Assembly (NCBI GenBank): GCA_021786195.1
Contig: JAJYNS010000001.1
Location: 1 to 34,852, forward strand
DNA from: Actinomycetes bacterium
GTDB lineage: Bacteria > Actinomycetota > Acidimicrobiia > Acidimicrobiales > Bog-793
Direction of reading: 5' to 3'
DNA: 34,852 nucleotides
The notes beneath the pieces are model-generated. The model made no database searches. It worked only from the letters and a program-made list of their open reading frames with translations, and was not told the DNA's origin. Below are positions 18,317 to 26,807 of the stretch, piece after piece. Within the stretch, counting starts at the first letter, position 1, and each line of letters starts with the position of its first letter. The position numbers were made by a program, and so were the translations under genes.

Positions 18317-19206
18317 CGACGACGGCGGAGCGAACCGCCACGTCGCGCCTGGAGGCGCCGCCCGGGGGAAGGCCGCGGCAAGCGCGACGGCCGACGGGGG
18401 GCTACGGGCTCGGCCGCGTCGCCCTCGTCGTCGGGGTCTGCGTGCTCGTAATCTTCATCTTCGGCCCGATCCTCTGGCTCATGCTCTGGGCGTTCGCGGG
18501 GATCTGGCACTATCCCGCGCTCTTGCCCCAACGCTGGTCCCTCTCGTGGTGGCGCCAGGTCTTCGACTACCCCCAGCTCGTCCGCTCCGTTGGGCTGAGC
18601 TTCACCTTCGCACCCGTCGTGATGGCGGTCTCCGCCGTCGTCTGCCTCCCCGCCGCCTACGCGCTGGCACGCTTCCCCGTCCCAGGACGCAGGACGATGC
18701 TCGTCGTGCTGTTCGCGGCCAACGCCTTCCCGAAGATCGGGCTCTACATCACCATCGCCGGGCTGTTCTACGCCCTGCACCTGATGGGCACGTTCTTCGG
18801 GGTCGTGCTGATCCAGCTCCTCGGGACGATCGTGTTCATGACCTGGATACCGGCGGCCGCCTTCGCGTCGGTCCCTCGCGCCCTCGAGGACGCCGCACGA
18901 GACGTCGGCGCCGGCCGGGTCAGGGTCTTCCTCACCGTGACCCTGCCGCTCGCCGCCCCCGGCATACTCGTCGCCCTCGTGCTCTCCTTCCTCGCCTCAC
19001 TCGATGAGGCCCAGGGCACCTTCCTCGTCGGCGTGCCCAGGTACGTGACGATGCCGGTGCAGATGTACTCGCTCGTGAGCGACTATCCCCCCCAGGCCGC
19101 CGCAGTCTTCGCGGTGCTGCTGTCGATCCCCTCTGTGGTCCTCATGCTCCTCGTGCGAAGGCACGTGCTCGGGGGATCACTCGCCAAGGGCTTCGAGATA
19201 AGGTGA
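18313..19206 (+). CDS. ABC transporter permease, PotC-like
   Basis: A 297-residue permease starting at GTG 18313, inside the stop of the first permease. A polar N-terminus of about 35 residues (VTTTAERTATSRLEAPPGGR) precedes the first helix (VALVVGVCVLVIFIFGPILW). The EAA loop reads LEDAARDVGAGRVRVFLTVTLPLAAPG. Six helices are likely. A longer open frame starting at 17668 is a shadow over the first permease. The ATPase gene follows after 7 bp. Confidence 0.88.
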   Translation: MTTTAERTATSRLEAPPGGRPRQARRPTGGYGLGRVALVVGVCVLVIFIFGPILWLMLWAFAGIWHYPALLPQRWSLSWWRQVFDYPQLVRSVGLSFTFAPVVMAVSAVVCLPAAYALARFPVPGRRTMLVVLFAANAFPKIGLYITIAGLFYALHLMGTFFGVVLIQLLGTIVFMTWIPAAAFASVPRALEDAARDVGAGRVRVFLTVTLPLAAPGILVALVLSFLASLDEAQGTFLVGVPRYVTMPVQMYSLVSDYPPQAAAVFAVLLSIPSVVLMLLVRRHVLGGSLAKGFEIR

Positions 19207-19213
19207 CCGGGCA

Positions 19214-20347
19214 GTGCCGGGGCTCGTGATCGAGCATCTCTCCAAGACACTCGGCGGCCGGCTGGTTGTCGAGGACCTCTCGCTGCGCGTCGAGCCGGGC
19301 GAGCTCGTCTGCCTGCTCGGCCCCTCGGGCTGCGGTAAAACGACGACGCTCAGGATGATCGGCGGCTTCATCCCGCCCGACGGCGGCTCGATTTCGATCG
19401 ACGGGGTCGACGTCTCGGGCGTGCCTCCCGAGCGGCGGCCGACGGCGATGGTCTTCCAGAGCTACGCGCTCTGGCCGCACATGAGCGTGTTCAAGAACGT
19501 CGCCTACGGCCTCAAGCTCCGCAGGCTGCCCAAGCCGGAGATCGAGCGGCGCGTCGAGGCCATGCTTGCCCTGGTCAACCTCTCCGACAAAGGCGCCCGG
19601 CGTCCTGCGCAGCTCTCCGGCGGTGAGCAGCAGCGGGTGGCGCTCGCCCGGGCCCTTGTGCTCGAGCCGAGCCTGCTCCTGCTCGACGAGCCGCTGTCCA
19701 ACCTCGACGCGAAGCTGAGAGTCGGGGTCCGCGAGGAGATCCGGGAGATCCAGCAACGACTCGGCATCGCCACGGTCTTCGTGACCCACGACCAGGACGA
19801 GGCGCTGGCGATCTCGGACCGGGTCGCGGTGATGTCCGGCGGCAGGATCGAGCAGTTCGACGAGCCTGCGGCCCTCTACCGGCGCCCTGCGACGACATTC
19901 GTGGCGGGCTTCATCGGGGCGATGAGCATGTTCGAGGGCGCCGTCGGCTCCGACGGCGTCCGGCTCGGCCAGGCGGTGCAGGTGCCCTTCGCCGCGCCCA
20001 TCCCGGTCGCCGCCGCCATGGGCGGCGGCGCGGCCGAGGGCTGGACGATCGGCGTCCGCCCCGAGGACGTCCTCGTCAAGCCGGCCCGCCCGGGTGGGCG
20101 GAGCCGAGCGACGGCCCGCGTCCTTAAGCAGATCCCCCACGGCCACTACCGCGAGCTCGTCCTCGGGCTCGACGGGCTCGAGGACACGCGCCTTCGCGCC
20201 TTTGTCGCGGCGGACGCCCCGCTCGGCGATCACCTCGAGGTCTCGATCGCCCGCGCCCTGCTCTACCACGAGGGACGCCTGGCGCACGAGGTCTGCGGGC
20301 AGGACCGGGTCCGAGTCGACGCCCGAGCCGCGGTGGCGACGCCGTGA
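19214..20347 (+). CDS. ABC transporter ATPase, MalK/UgpC/PotA-like
   Basis: A 377-residue ATPase starting at GTG 19214. Walker A is GPSGCGKTT (36-44), the Q-loop VFQSYALWPH (80-89), the signature LSGGEQQ (134-140), Walker B LLLLDEP (154-160), with the switch His in VFVTHDQDEA. Residues from about 240 onward form a TOBE-like C-terminal domain with GVRPEDVLV, as in transporters of sugars, glycerol-3-phosphate and polyamines. It drives the two permeases upstream. The GDPD gene follows after 37 bp. Confidence 0.9.
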   Translation: MPGLVIEHLSKTLGGRLVVEDLSLRVEPGELVCLLGPSGCGKTTTLRMIGGFIPPDGGSISIDGVDVSGVPPERRPTAMVFQSYALWPHMSVFKNVAYGLKLRRLPKPEIERRVEAMLALVNLSDKGARRPAQLSGGEQQRVALARALVLEPSLLLLDEPLSNLDAKLRVGVREEIREIQQRLGIATVFVTHDQDEALAISDRVAVMSGGRIEQFDEPAALYRRPATTFVAGFIGAMSMFEGAVGSDGVRLGQAVQVPFAAPIPVAAAMGGGAAEGWTIGVRPEDVLVKPARPGGRSRATARVLKQIPHGHYRELVLGLDGLEDTRLRAFVAADAPLGDHLEVSIARALLYHEGRLAHEVCGQDRVRVDARAAVATP

Positions 20348-20384
20348 GCGGGTGCGCCGAGGCGGACGCTCAGGCTGGGCTTCC

Positions 20385-21149
20385 ATGACGCTCGCCATCG
20401 CGCATCGCGGCGACCCGCTTCGCTTCTGCGAGAACACGATCCCCTCGTTCCGCTCGGCGGTCGAGCTCGGCGCCGACATGGTCGAGATCGACTGCCGCGC
20501 CACCGCTGACGGCAGGGTCGCGGTCGTCCACGACCCGACCCTGTCCCGGCTCTGGGGCCTCGACCGGCCGGTCGCGGCGCTCACCTGGCGCGAGGTCGCC
20601 GCCCTCGGCGACCCGACGGCGCGCGTCCCGCAGCTCCCCGAGGTGCTCGCCGAGGTCGAGGTGCCGCTGATGGTCGACCTCCCCGACCCGGACGCCGTCG
20701 AAGGCGTGCTCCGCGACGTCGACCACGCCGGCGCGTCGGCGCGCTGCCTGTTCGTCGGCGCGCTCGAGTCGCTCCGGCGGGTGCGCCGGCTCGACGGGAG
20801 GGCCCGGATCGGGCTCACCTGGGACCTTGCCGCGCCCCCGGGCGCGCAGCTCCTCTCCGAGCTTCGCATCGAGGCCTTCAACCCCTACTGGCGCCTCGCG
20901 ACCGCCGGCGTCGTCGCCGGCGAGCACGCCGCCGGACGCTGGGTCTCGGTGTGGACGGTCGACGACCCCCGGGACATGGTCGCCTGCCTGTCGCTCGGTG
21001 TCGACGCGATCGTCACCAACGACGTCGCGGCGTTCCTCGAGCTGCGCCGCGCCGTCCCGACCGCCGTCGGCGCGGGCCGGGGCGACGGGGGCGACGCCGG
21101 GGGCGAGCGCCCAGGGGACGCCGGCAGGCCGTCGCCCGCGGCGCCGTGA
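20385..21149 (+). CDS. Glycerophosphodiester phosphodiesterase (GDPD) family
   Basis: A 254-residue TIM-barrel enzyme. Catalytic motifs sit at the N-terminus: IAHRGDPLRFCENTIPSF (HRG at 7-9, ENT), GADMVEIDCRAT and VAVVHDPTL. The C-terminus has VSVWTVDDPRDMVACLSLGVDAIVTND, typical of the family, followed by a Gly/Arg/Pro-rich tail. There is no signal peptide, so it acts in the cytoplasm on an imported glycerophosphodiester, as UgpQ does beside the Ugp transporter. ATG 20385 is chosen since HRG lies six residues on. Its stop overlaps the next start (GTGA). Confidence 0.9.
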   Translation: MTLAIAHRGDPLRFCENTIPSFRSAVELGADMVEIDCRATADGRVAVVHDPTLSRLWGLDRPVAALTWREVAALGDPTARVPQLPEVLAEVEVPLMVDLPDPDAVEGVLRDVDHAGASARCLFVGALESLRRVRRLDGRARIGLTWDLAAPPGAQLLSELRIEAFNPYWRLATAGVVAGEHAAGRWVSVWTVDDPRDMVACLSLGVDAIVTNDVAAFLELRRAVPTAVGAGRGDGGDAGGERPGDAGRPSPAAP

Positions 21150-21988
21150 CGCTCTCGCCTGAAGAGCTGCAGACCTGCGCCGAGGCGGCGCTCGCCCTCG
21201 CGCGCGACGCCCTCGACATCGTCGCCTCGGCGACGGGGGGGCCGGCGAGCGTCTGGACGAAGAGCCACGGGGCCGACTGGGCGAGCTCGACCGACGTAGA
21301 GATCGAACGGCACGTGCGCGCTGAGCTCGCCGCCCGCTTCCCCGACCACGGGGTCGTCGGCGAGGAGCTCGGCGCGGCGCCGGCACGCCGCGCCGGCGCC
21401 GCTGTGTGGTACTGCGACCCGATCGACGGCACGACCAACTACGTCCACGGCCTGCCGTGGTGCTCCTTCAGCCTCGCCGTCGCCGACGAGGCCGGGCTCG
21501 CCGCCGGCGTCGTCGCGGACCTGGCCCGCGGCGAGGTGCTCTCGGCGACGCGCGGCCTCGGGGCGCGGACCGGGAGCGGCCCCGCGACCTGCTCCGGCGA
21601 GGAGGGCCTGCTCGGCGGCATCGTCTGCACCGAGCTCGTGGGTACCGAGGTGTGGGGCGGCCTCGTCGCCCTCGGGCAGGCGCTCGCCCGCCGGGGCTGC
21701 GTCACTCGGATCATGGGATCCTCGGCACTCTCGATCGCGAGCGTCGGCGCAGGCCGGGCGCAGGCGGCCGTGCTCGGCTCGGCGCACGCCATCGACGTCG
21801 CCGCGGCCGTGCTCTTCGCCCGGGAAGCCGGTGCGACGATCCTCGCCGCCGCGGACCTCGAGCAGGTGCTCCTCGCCGGTGCCGAGATCGCGCCGATCGT
21901 GCCGGGTGGGGCGGCGCTCGTCGCCGTCGCCCCGGGCGCCCGCAACGCTGTGCTCGAGGCGCTCGGGTGCGAGGAAAGTCCGGCCTGA
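21146..21988 (+). CDS. Inositol monophosphatase family protein
   Basis: A 280-residue Mg-dependent phosphatase. The metal site is visible: VVGEELGA (Glu), CDPIDGTTNYVHGLPWCSFSLAV (Asp-Pro-Ile-Asp-Gly-Thr) and the second motif HAIDVAAAVLFAREAGA in place of the usual WDxAA. GTG 21146 overlaps the GDPD stop, so both are co-translated. Family members act on inositol-1-phosphate, PAP, histidinol phosphate or fructose-1,6-bisphosphate. Here the iol genes on both sides favour release of free myo-inositol from inositol phosphate. The gene converges on the minus-strand GDPD with a 29-bp gap. Confidence 0.88.
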   Translation: MTLSPEELQTCAEAALALARDALDIVASATGGPASVWTKSHGADWASSTDVEIERHVRAELAARFPDHGVVGEELGAAPARRAGAAVWYCDPIDGTTNYVHGLPWCSFSLAVADEAGLAAGVVADLARGEVLSATRGLGARTGSGPATCSGEEGLLGGIVCTELVGTEVWGGLVALGQALARRGCVTRIMGSSALSIASVGAGRAQAAVLGSAHAIDVAAAVLFAREAGATILAAADLEQVLLAGAEIAPIVPGGAALVAVAPGARNAVLEALGCEESPA

Positions 21989-22017
21989 GAGACCTGCGCC
22001 CGAGAGGCGTAGGAGGA

Positions 22018-22761
22018 TCAGCGCCCGTCCGGACGCCGCGCGTCGCGGACCGCGAGGATCCGTTCGGGGTCGTCGGTGATGAGCACGTCCACACCCGCGC
22101 CGATGAGGCGCGACGCGTCGGCCTCCTCGTCGACCGTCCAGGCAACGACGGCGAGCCCGAGGTCGTGGCAGGCTCGGACCGCCCGCTCGTCGAGCGCCTC
22201 GTGGAGCACGTGCACCGCCCAGTCGCCCGAGGCCGCCAGCTCGCGAAGGTGCTCCGGTCCGGGGGGCGCGGTCAGGAGCAGGCCGGTCGCATACGCGGCG
22301 CCGCCGGCACCGGGCCGGCCGGCTGCTCGCGCCGCGGCAAGCGCGGCCTCGGAGAACGAAGAGACGACGAGCCTCGGGCTCGCCCCGCCTCCCTCCTGCG
22401 CCCGAGACGAGGACCAGCAGGTGAGCCAGCGACCGAGCCCGCGCCCGAGGTTCGCGGCCTCGGCAGCCGTCGCCTCCTCGGCCACCTTCAGCTCGACGTT
22501 CACCGTCGTCACCTCGCACGCCCCGAGCACCGCCTCGAGGTCGGGGACCTCCGGTACGTCCGCGGCCTGGAGCCGGTCGAGGTCGCCGCGGGCGGTGCTC
22601 CGGTCGTGGTGGACGACCCAGGCGCCGTCGAGGGTGCGCCAGGTGTCCAGCTCGACTCCCTCGACGCCGGCGGCGGCCGCCGACGCGAACGCCTCCGGGG
22701 TGTTCTCGGTGATACCCGGCCGCCCGGCCACCCGGCCACGGTGGGACCAGACCTCGGTCAT
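22018..22761 (-). CDS. Second GDPD-family phosphodiesterase
   Basis: A 247-residue GDPD-fold protein: [21 protein letters not shown] (HRG, ENT), [25 protein letters not shown], then NVELKV and [33 protein letters not shown]. No signal peptide. The ATG at 22761 overlaps the TGA of the GntR gene (ATGA), so the regulator and enzyme are coupled. It is clearly divergent in sequence from the first GDPD and may prefer a different head group or phosphate side. A very long minus-strand frame that includes it and continues to 25962 is an artefact of high GC. Confidence 0.87.
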   Translation of the reverse strand: MTEVWSHRGRVAGRPGITENTPEAFASAAAAGVEGVELDTWRTLDGAWVVHHDRSTARGDLDRLQAADVPEVPDLEAVLGACEVTTVNVELKVAEEATAAEAANLGRGLGRWLTCWSSSRAQEGGGASPRLVVSSFSEAALAAARAAGRPGAGGAAYATGLLLTAPPGPEHLRELAASGDWAVHVLHEALDERAVRACHDLGLAVVAWTVDEEADASRLIGAGVDVLITDDPERILAVRDARRPDGR

Positions 22762-23552
22762 TGCAGGACGAGGGTCATCTCGTAGGAGTAGTCGCTCCCG
22801 AGGTATGCGTGGCGGCCGAACTCGACGGCACCGCCGTTGGAGTCGTAGGCGGTCCTCGCCATCGTGAGCACGGTCACCCCCCGTGGCGCCCCGAGCAGGC
22901 GCGCCTCGCGCGACGTCGCGCGCCGAGCCGCGATCACCTGGTGCGCGAGGTGGAGCTGGATCCCCCGGGCCCGGAGCACCTCGTAGAGACCGTGGTCCTC
23001 GAGCAGCTCGGCCGACAGCGGCTCGGCGAGCAGCGCTTCGGGCAGGTAGTTGGTCATCACGGCGAGCGGCACGCCGTCCGCGGACCTCACCCGCTCGATC
23101 ATCACGACCTCGCTCCCCGGCGCGAGCGACAGCGCCGAGGCGACCTCCTGCCCGGCAGGCGCCGTCCGCAACGAGAGCACGGCGGTCGTCGGGTTCCGAC
23201 CGGTCGCGGCGAGGTCGTCGTAGAGGCTCGTCAGCCCGACGGGGCGCCGGATGCGGTGGCTCACGACCACGGTCCCGACGCCCCGTCGGCGCACGAGCAG
23301 GCCTTGCTGGACGAGGCGCTGGATCGCCTGGCGCACCGTCGGTCGGCTGACCCCGAGCCGCTCGGAGAGCTCGATCTCGTTGTCGAGGCGCTCGCCCGGG
23401 GCGAGCTCGCCGGAGTCGATCGCGCGCTCGATCGCCTCGGCGATCTGGAAGTACAGCGGCACGGGGCTCGCCCGGTCGAGGGCCCGAGGGGCGATCGAGC
23501 GCCTCGGGCCAGGCGCCGCGGGACCCGGGCTCACCGTTTGGGGAAGGCGCAC
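22758..23552 (-). CDS. GntR/HutC-family transcriptional regulator
   Basis: A protein of about 264 residues from the chosen start. The winged helix is at residues 32-100 ([22 protein letters not shown] ... [20 protein letters not shown]), followed by a UTRA ligand-binding domain ([66 protein letters not shown]). The frame is open to 23639, but that end lies in the divergent operator/promoter. GTG 23552, with GAGGT 11 bases upstream, is a reasonable start; GTG 23534 or 23570 are alternatives. It probably controls both transporter operons and the iol genes through the element at 15917 and 23611, sensing inositol or an inositol phosphate (inference). Confidence 0.88.
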   Translation of the reverse strand: MRLPQTVSPGPAAPGPRRSIAPRALDRASPVPLYFQIAEAIERAIDSGELAPGERLDNEIELSERLGVSRPTVRQAIQRLVQQGLLVRRRGVGTVVVSHRIRRPVGLTSLYDDLAATGRNPTTAVLSLRTAPAGQEVASALSLAPGSEVVMIERVRSADGVPLAVMTNYLPEALLAEPLSAELLEDHGLYEVLRARGIQLHLAHQVIAARRATSREARLLGAPRGVTVLTMARTAYDSNGGAVEFGRHAYLGSDYSYEMTLVLQ

Positions 23553-23610
23553 AACTCGACGGTACCTCACACCTCGCACGACGCTGCGGCAGTCCAGGAT
23601 ACCGACATGC

Positions 23611-23641
23611 AGACATGATGTCCAAATGTAAGGACACATTC
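23611..23641. promoter_or_regulatory. Putative GntR operator, copy 2
   Basis: It contains the perfect inverted repeat TGTCC-AAATGTAA-GGACA (23619-23636), overlapped by a second one, GACAT-G-ATGTC (23612-23622). With the adjacent TTGACA it matches copy 1 at 27 of 37 positions. It sits between the divergent gntR and the second transporter operon, suggesting autoregulation. Confidence 0.7.
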
Positions 23642-23670
23642 TTGACAGGCGCTTCCCACTGTGTTAATCC
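23642..23670 (+). promoter_or_regulatory. Promoter of the ribose-type ABC/iolG/iolE operon
   Basis: A consensus TTGACA (23642-23647) is followed after 16-17 bases by TTAATC/TAATCC (23664-23670). The binding-protein ATG is at 23755, giving a leader of about 80 bases. The operator copy abuts the -35. Confidence 0.55.
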
Positions 23671-23754
23671 GTGACCAGGCATCGCCAGGTGCCGCCCATC
23701 AGGGGCGCCCGTTCCGGGCGCAGCGCCCTGCCACGGCAAGAGGAGGGGGATTCC

Positions 23755-24795
23755 ATGAAGCTGTTCGGCCAAAGCCGGCCACGCGCGGCGAGGATCGCGA
23801 GGCTCGCCGCCGTCCCGGTCGCGCTCGTCACGGCGGGATCGCTCACGGCGCTCAGTCTCGCCGGCGGGGCGAGCGCCTCCCGGACCGCACCGAGGAGCGC
23901 GTCGGGCACGTACTACTTCGTCTCTCATGGCTGCCCGACCGACACGTTCTGGCCGCCCGTGTGGAACGGCGCCGCGGATGCCGCGAAGCGCCTCGGCATC
24001 CACGTCGACATCCTCCACATCACCCAGGCCGAGTGCGGGAGCACGGCCGCGGAGGTCAACCTGCTCGAGACCGCCATCGCCGCCCACCCCGCCGGGATCG
24101 CGACGACCGTGACGGACCCGACGGCGTTCAGCTCGGCGCTCAAGACGGCGGCGGCCGACCACATCCCCGTCGTCGTCTTCAACTCCGCCCCGACGGCGAA
24201 CGGCCTTCCGAACGCCGCCAACCCCTATCTCGCCTACGTCGGCCAGTCCAACTACTCGGCGGGCGTCGGCGCCGCTCACGAGGCGGTCAGCGAGTTCCAC
24301 CTGAAGTCGGGCGCGAAGGTCATCGTCATCGACCACGAGCCGACGAACATCTCGCTCACCCAGCGGCTCAACGGCATCCGGGCAGGCTTCCGGCCGAGCG
24401 GGATCACCCCGACGGTGATCGCGACCTCCGACGACGTCTCCTCGGGCGCGTCGATCGTCGGCGCCTACCTCACGAGCCACAAGGGGGTCGACGCGATCCT
24501 CACCCTCGGCACGACGGGGACCGACGAGGCCGTGCAGGCCCTCACGGCGGACTCGCTGCACATACGGATCGGCGCCTTCGACCTGGACTCGACGACCCTC
24601 GCCTACATCGAGAGGGGCACCGTCACCTTCACCGTCGACCAGCAGCCCTATCTGCAGGGTTATCTCAGCATCGTCGAGCTGTTCCTCGACAAGACCGAGG
24701 GCGCAGCCCCGGTGAACATCCCCACCGGCCCCGCCTTCCTCACCTCGAGCAACGTGAAGGAGCTGGGCAGGTTCGTGAACCACACCGGCTTCTGA
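23755..24795 (+). CDS. ABC transporter sugar-binding protein, ribose type
   Basis: A 346-residue exported protein. AAGAGGAGGGGG precedes ATG 23755. Residues 1-45 are a long signal peptide (RIARLAAVPVALVTAGSLTALSLAGG). The mature domain begins TYYFVSHGCPTDTFWPPVWNGAADAAKRLGI and has the periplasmic-binding protein type 1 pattern: AAEVNLLETAIAAHPAGIATTV, HIPVVVFNSAP, LTQRLNGIRAGF, VDAILTLGTTGTDEAVQAL, FTVDQQPYLQGYLSI. Ligands of this class are pentoses, hexoses, inositol or autoinducer-2. With iolG and iolE in the same operon, free inositol is the best guess. Confidence 0.88.
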   Translation: MKLFGQSRPRAARIARLAAVPVALVTAGSLTALSLAGGASASRTAPRSASGTYYFVSHGCPTDTFWPPVWNGAADAAKRLGIHVDILHITQAECGSTAAEVNLLETAIAAHPAGIATTVTDPTAFSSALKTAAADHIPVVVFNSAPTANGLPNAANPYLAYVGQSNYSAGVGAAHEAVSEFHLKSGAKVIVIDHEPTNISLTQRLNGIRAGFRPSGITPTVIATSDDVSSGASIVGAYLTSHKGVDAILTLGTTGTDEAVQALTADSLHIRIGAFDLDSTTLAYIERGTVTFTVDQQPYLQGYLSIVELFLDKTEGAAPVNIPTGPAFLTSSNVKELGRFVNHTGF

Positions 24796-24838
24796 GGCCC
24801 GTGCGGCGGCCGTGGCTGCCGAAGCGTTCGACCGGCGA

Positions 24839-24869
24839 CGCCGGCGGCTCCGCCGAGGAGCCGCCGGCG
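24839..24869 (+). promoter_or_regulatory. Perfect 13-bp mRNA hairpin between binding protein and permease
   Basis: The stem CGCCGGCGGCTCC (24839-24851) pairs exactly with GGAGCCGCCGGCG (24857-24869) around the loop GCCGA. No T-run follows. Stems at this spot in transporter operons often protect the 3' end of the binding-protein message or cause partial termination, so that the binding protein is made in excess. Confidence 0.75.
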
Positions 24870-24891
24870 CGGCTGCAAAGGAGGTGACCCG

Positions 24892-25965
24892 ATGGCCCCG
24901 ACACCGGCGGCGGCCGCGACCGTGAGCTCTCGGGGCGACACGAGCCCGGCTCCCCCCGGCGGCTCGCAGCCCGTGGCGGGCGGCTGGCAGCTGGCGGCCT
25001 CGTCCGCCTTGACGCGCCTGCTGCGCCAGCGCGAGCTCGGGATCGCCCTCGTCGCCATCATCCTCTTCGTCCTGTTCTCGCTCCTGTCCCACGGAACCTT
25101 CGACAGCGTGCAGAACTGGGCCGCGATCGGCTCCGCGACCGCGGAGCTCGGCATCGTGACCGTCGGCGTGTCCCTGCTCATGGTGAGCGGCGAGTTCGAC
25201 CTGTCGGTCGGCGCCAATTTCGCCTTCGCCGCCCTGGTCATGGCGCTCATGATCCACGACGGCTACCCGCCGCTCGAGGCACTCGGCGCCGACATCGGGA
25301 TCGGGATCGGTGTCGGCCTGCTCAACGGGCTGGTCACGGTGATGCTCGACATCCCGTCGTTCATCACCACGCTCGGCACCTTCTTCCTCTGGAGCGGGGT
25401 GACGCTGCTCGTGACCGGAGGCCAGACCGTGACGATCCTCAACCCACCGGGCGTGCTCACCGCGCTCGGCGGCTCGGTCTCGGGCCAGATACGGGCCGAG
25501 ATCTTCTGGTGGCTGGGCGCCGGCCTCGTCATCGGCCTCCTGCTCCACCGCACGGTGACCGGCAACTGGCTCTTTGCAGTCGGCGGCAAGCGCTTCGCCG
25601 CGCGAGAGACCGGCGTCCCCGTCGTGAGGACTCGGGTCATCGCCTTCGTCATCTGCGGGGTCCTCGCCGCCTTCGCCGGCGCGGTCCAGCTGGGTCACCT
25701 CGACTCGATGTCCGCTTCCTTCGGCAGCACCTACCAGCTCGAGGCGATCGCCGCCTCGGTGGTCGGCGGGTGCGCGCTCACGGGCGGCCGCGGCTCGATC
25801 CTCGGCGCGATGATCGGCACCGTGGTCCTCCAGATGCTGGACAACGGCCTGATCTTGAGTGGCGTCTCGCCCTACTGGTACGAGTCGGTCGTCGGGGTCA
25901 TCGTGATCGCTGCCGTGGCCTTGCACGTGCGCATCGGGCGTCTCACGAGAGGTGCGGAGCAATGA
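24892..25965 (+). CDS. ABC transporter permease, RbsC/XylH-like
   Basis: A 357-residue permease of the sugar BPD_transp_2 family with about nine or ten hydrophobic helices. The hallmark GEFDLSVGANFAFAAL (about 104-119) matches the family's GG(I/F)DLSVG. Later motifs FAVGGKRFAARETGVPV and LEAIAASVVGGCALTGGRGSILGAMIGTVVL are also typical. A perfect AAGGAGGTGA ribosome site precedes ATG 24892. About 45 polar residues precede the first helix. The stop overlaps the ATPase start (ATGA). Confidence 0.92.
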   Translation: MAPTPAAAATVSSRGDTSPAPPGGSQPVAGGWQLAASSALTRLLRQRELGIALVAIILFVLFSLLSHGTFDSVQNWAAIGSATAELGIVTVGVSLLMVSGEFDLSVGANFAFAALVMALMIHDGYPPLEALGADIGIGIGVGLLNGLVTVMLDIPSFITTLGTFFLWSGVTLLVTGGQTVTILNPPGVLTALGGSVSGQIRAEIFWWLGAGLVIGLLLHRTVTGNWLFAVGGKRFAARETGVPVVRTRVIAFVICGVLAAFAGAVQLGHLDSMSASFGSTYQLEAIAASVVGGCALTGGRGSILGAMIGTVVLQMLDNGLILSGVSPYWYESVVGVIVIAAVALHVRIGRLTRGAEQ

Positions 25966-26807
25966 CCGGGGGATCCTCCACGGAAGGGGTCGCCGGGGCC
26001 GCGCTCGTGCAACCCTCGCCGTGGTTCGAGGCCCGCCGGGTCGGCAAGCGCTTCGGCAGCGTCGTCGCCCTGGAGGAGGTCGACGTCGCCTTCCGGCCAG
26101 GCGAGATCGTCGCGCTCATCGGCGACAACGGATCGGGGAAGTCGACCTTCGTCAAGATCGCCTCCGGCGTCTACCAGCCCGACGGCGGCACGCTCCTCAT
26201 CGAGGGCCGGGAGGCCCGGCTCCGCTCGGCCAAGGACGCCCGGCAGGCGGGGATCGAGACGGTCCATCAAGACCTCGGCCTGGTCGATTCGATGAGCATC
26301 GCCCGTAACTTCTTCCTCGGCGCCGAGCTGAGAAGAGGCCCGTTCCTCGACCTCACGAGGATGGAACGGGAGACCCGGAAGATGCTCGTCGAGATCGGCC
26401 TCGGCAACCTGAGGGCGGTCGGCCAGGAGGTGAGCCGGCTCTCGGGCGGTGAGCGGCAGGCGATCAGCATCGGGCGGGCCGTCGCGTTCCAGAAGCGGAT
26501 GCTGATCCTCGACGAGCCGACCTCGGCGCTGTCGATCAAGGAGACCGAGACCGTCTTCGAGTTCATCCGGATGGCGAAGGTCCGCGGCCTCGCCGTGCTC
26601 TGCGTGATGCACAACCTCGTGCAGGTCAGGGACATCGCCGACCGCTTCGTCGTGTTCTGGCATGGCAGGAAGGTGGCCGACGTCGCCAACACCGGTCAGA
26701 GCGAGAAGGAGCTCGCCGAGTACATCCTCGAGGGCAAGCTGAGCGAGCTCGGCATCGAGCGAAGCTCGCTCGACACCGGCACGCTACGCGCCCTCATGCA
26801 GGAGTGA
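25962..26807 (+). CDS. ABC transporter ATPase, single-domain sugar type
   Basis: A 281-residue ATPase. Walker A is GDNGSGKST (54-62), the Q-loop VHQDLGLVDSMSI (101-113), the signature LSGGERQ (160-166), Walker B LILDEPTSAL (181-190), switch His217. Unlike RbsA it has only one nucleotide domain, like FrcA-type ATPases, so two copies must pair. ATG 25962 overlaps the permease stop; the longer frame from 25509 is a shadow. Its own stop overlaps the next gene start (GTGA). Confidence 0.92.
   Translation: MTGGSSTEGVAGAALVQPSPWFEARRVGKRFGSVVALEEVDVAFRPGEIVALIGDNGSGKSTFVKIASGVYQPDGGTLLIEGREARLRSAKDARQAGIETVHQDLGLVDSMSIARNFFLGAELRRGPFLDLTRMERETRKMLVEIGLGNLRAVGQEVSRLSGGERQAISIGRAVAFQKRMLILDEPTSALSIKETETVFEFIRMAKVRGLAVLCVMHNLVQVRDIADRFVVFWHGRKVADVANTGQSEKELAEYILEGKLSELGIERSSLDTGTLRALMQE

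Noticed and set aside
22018-25962. A 1314-codon minus-strand frame
   Set aside because: It runs antisense to the sugar-binding, permease and gntR-promoter regions, is Arg/Asp/Gly-rich without domains, and is explained by high GC; only its last 247 codons (the second GDPD) are real.
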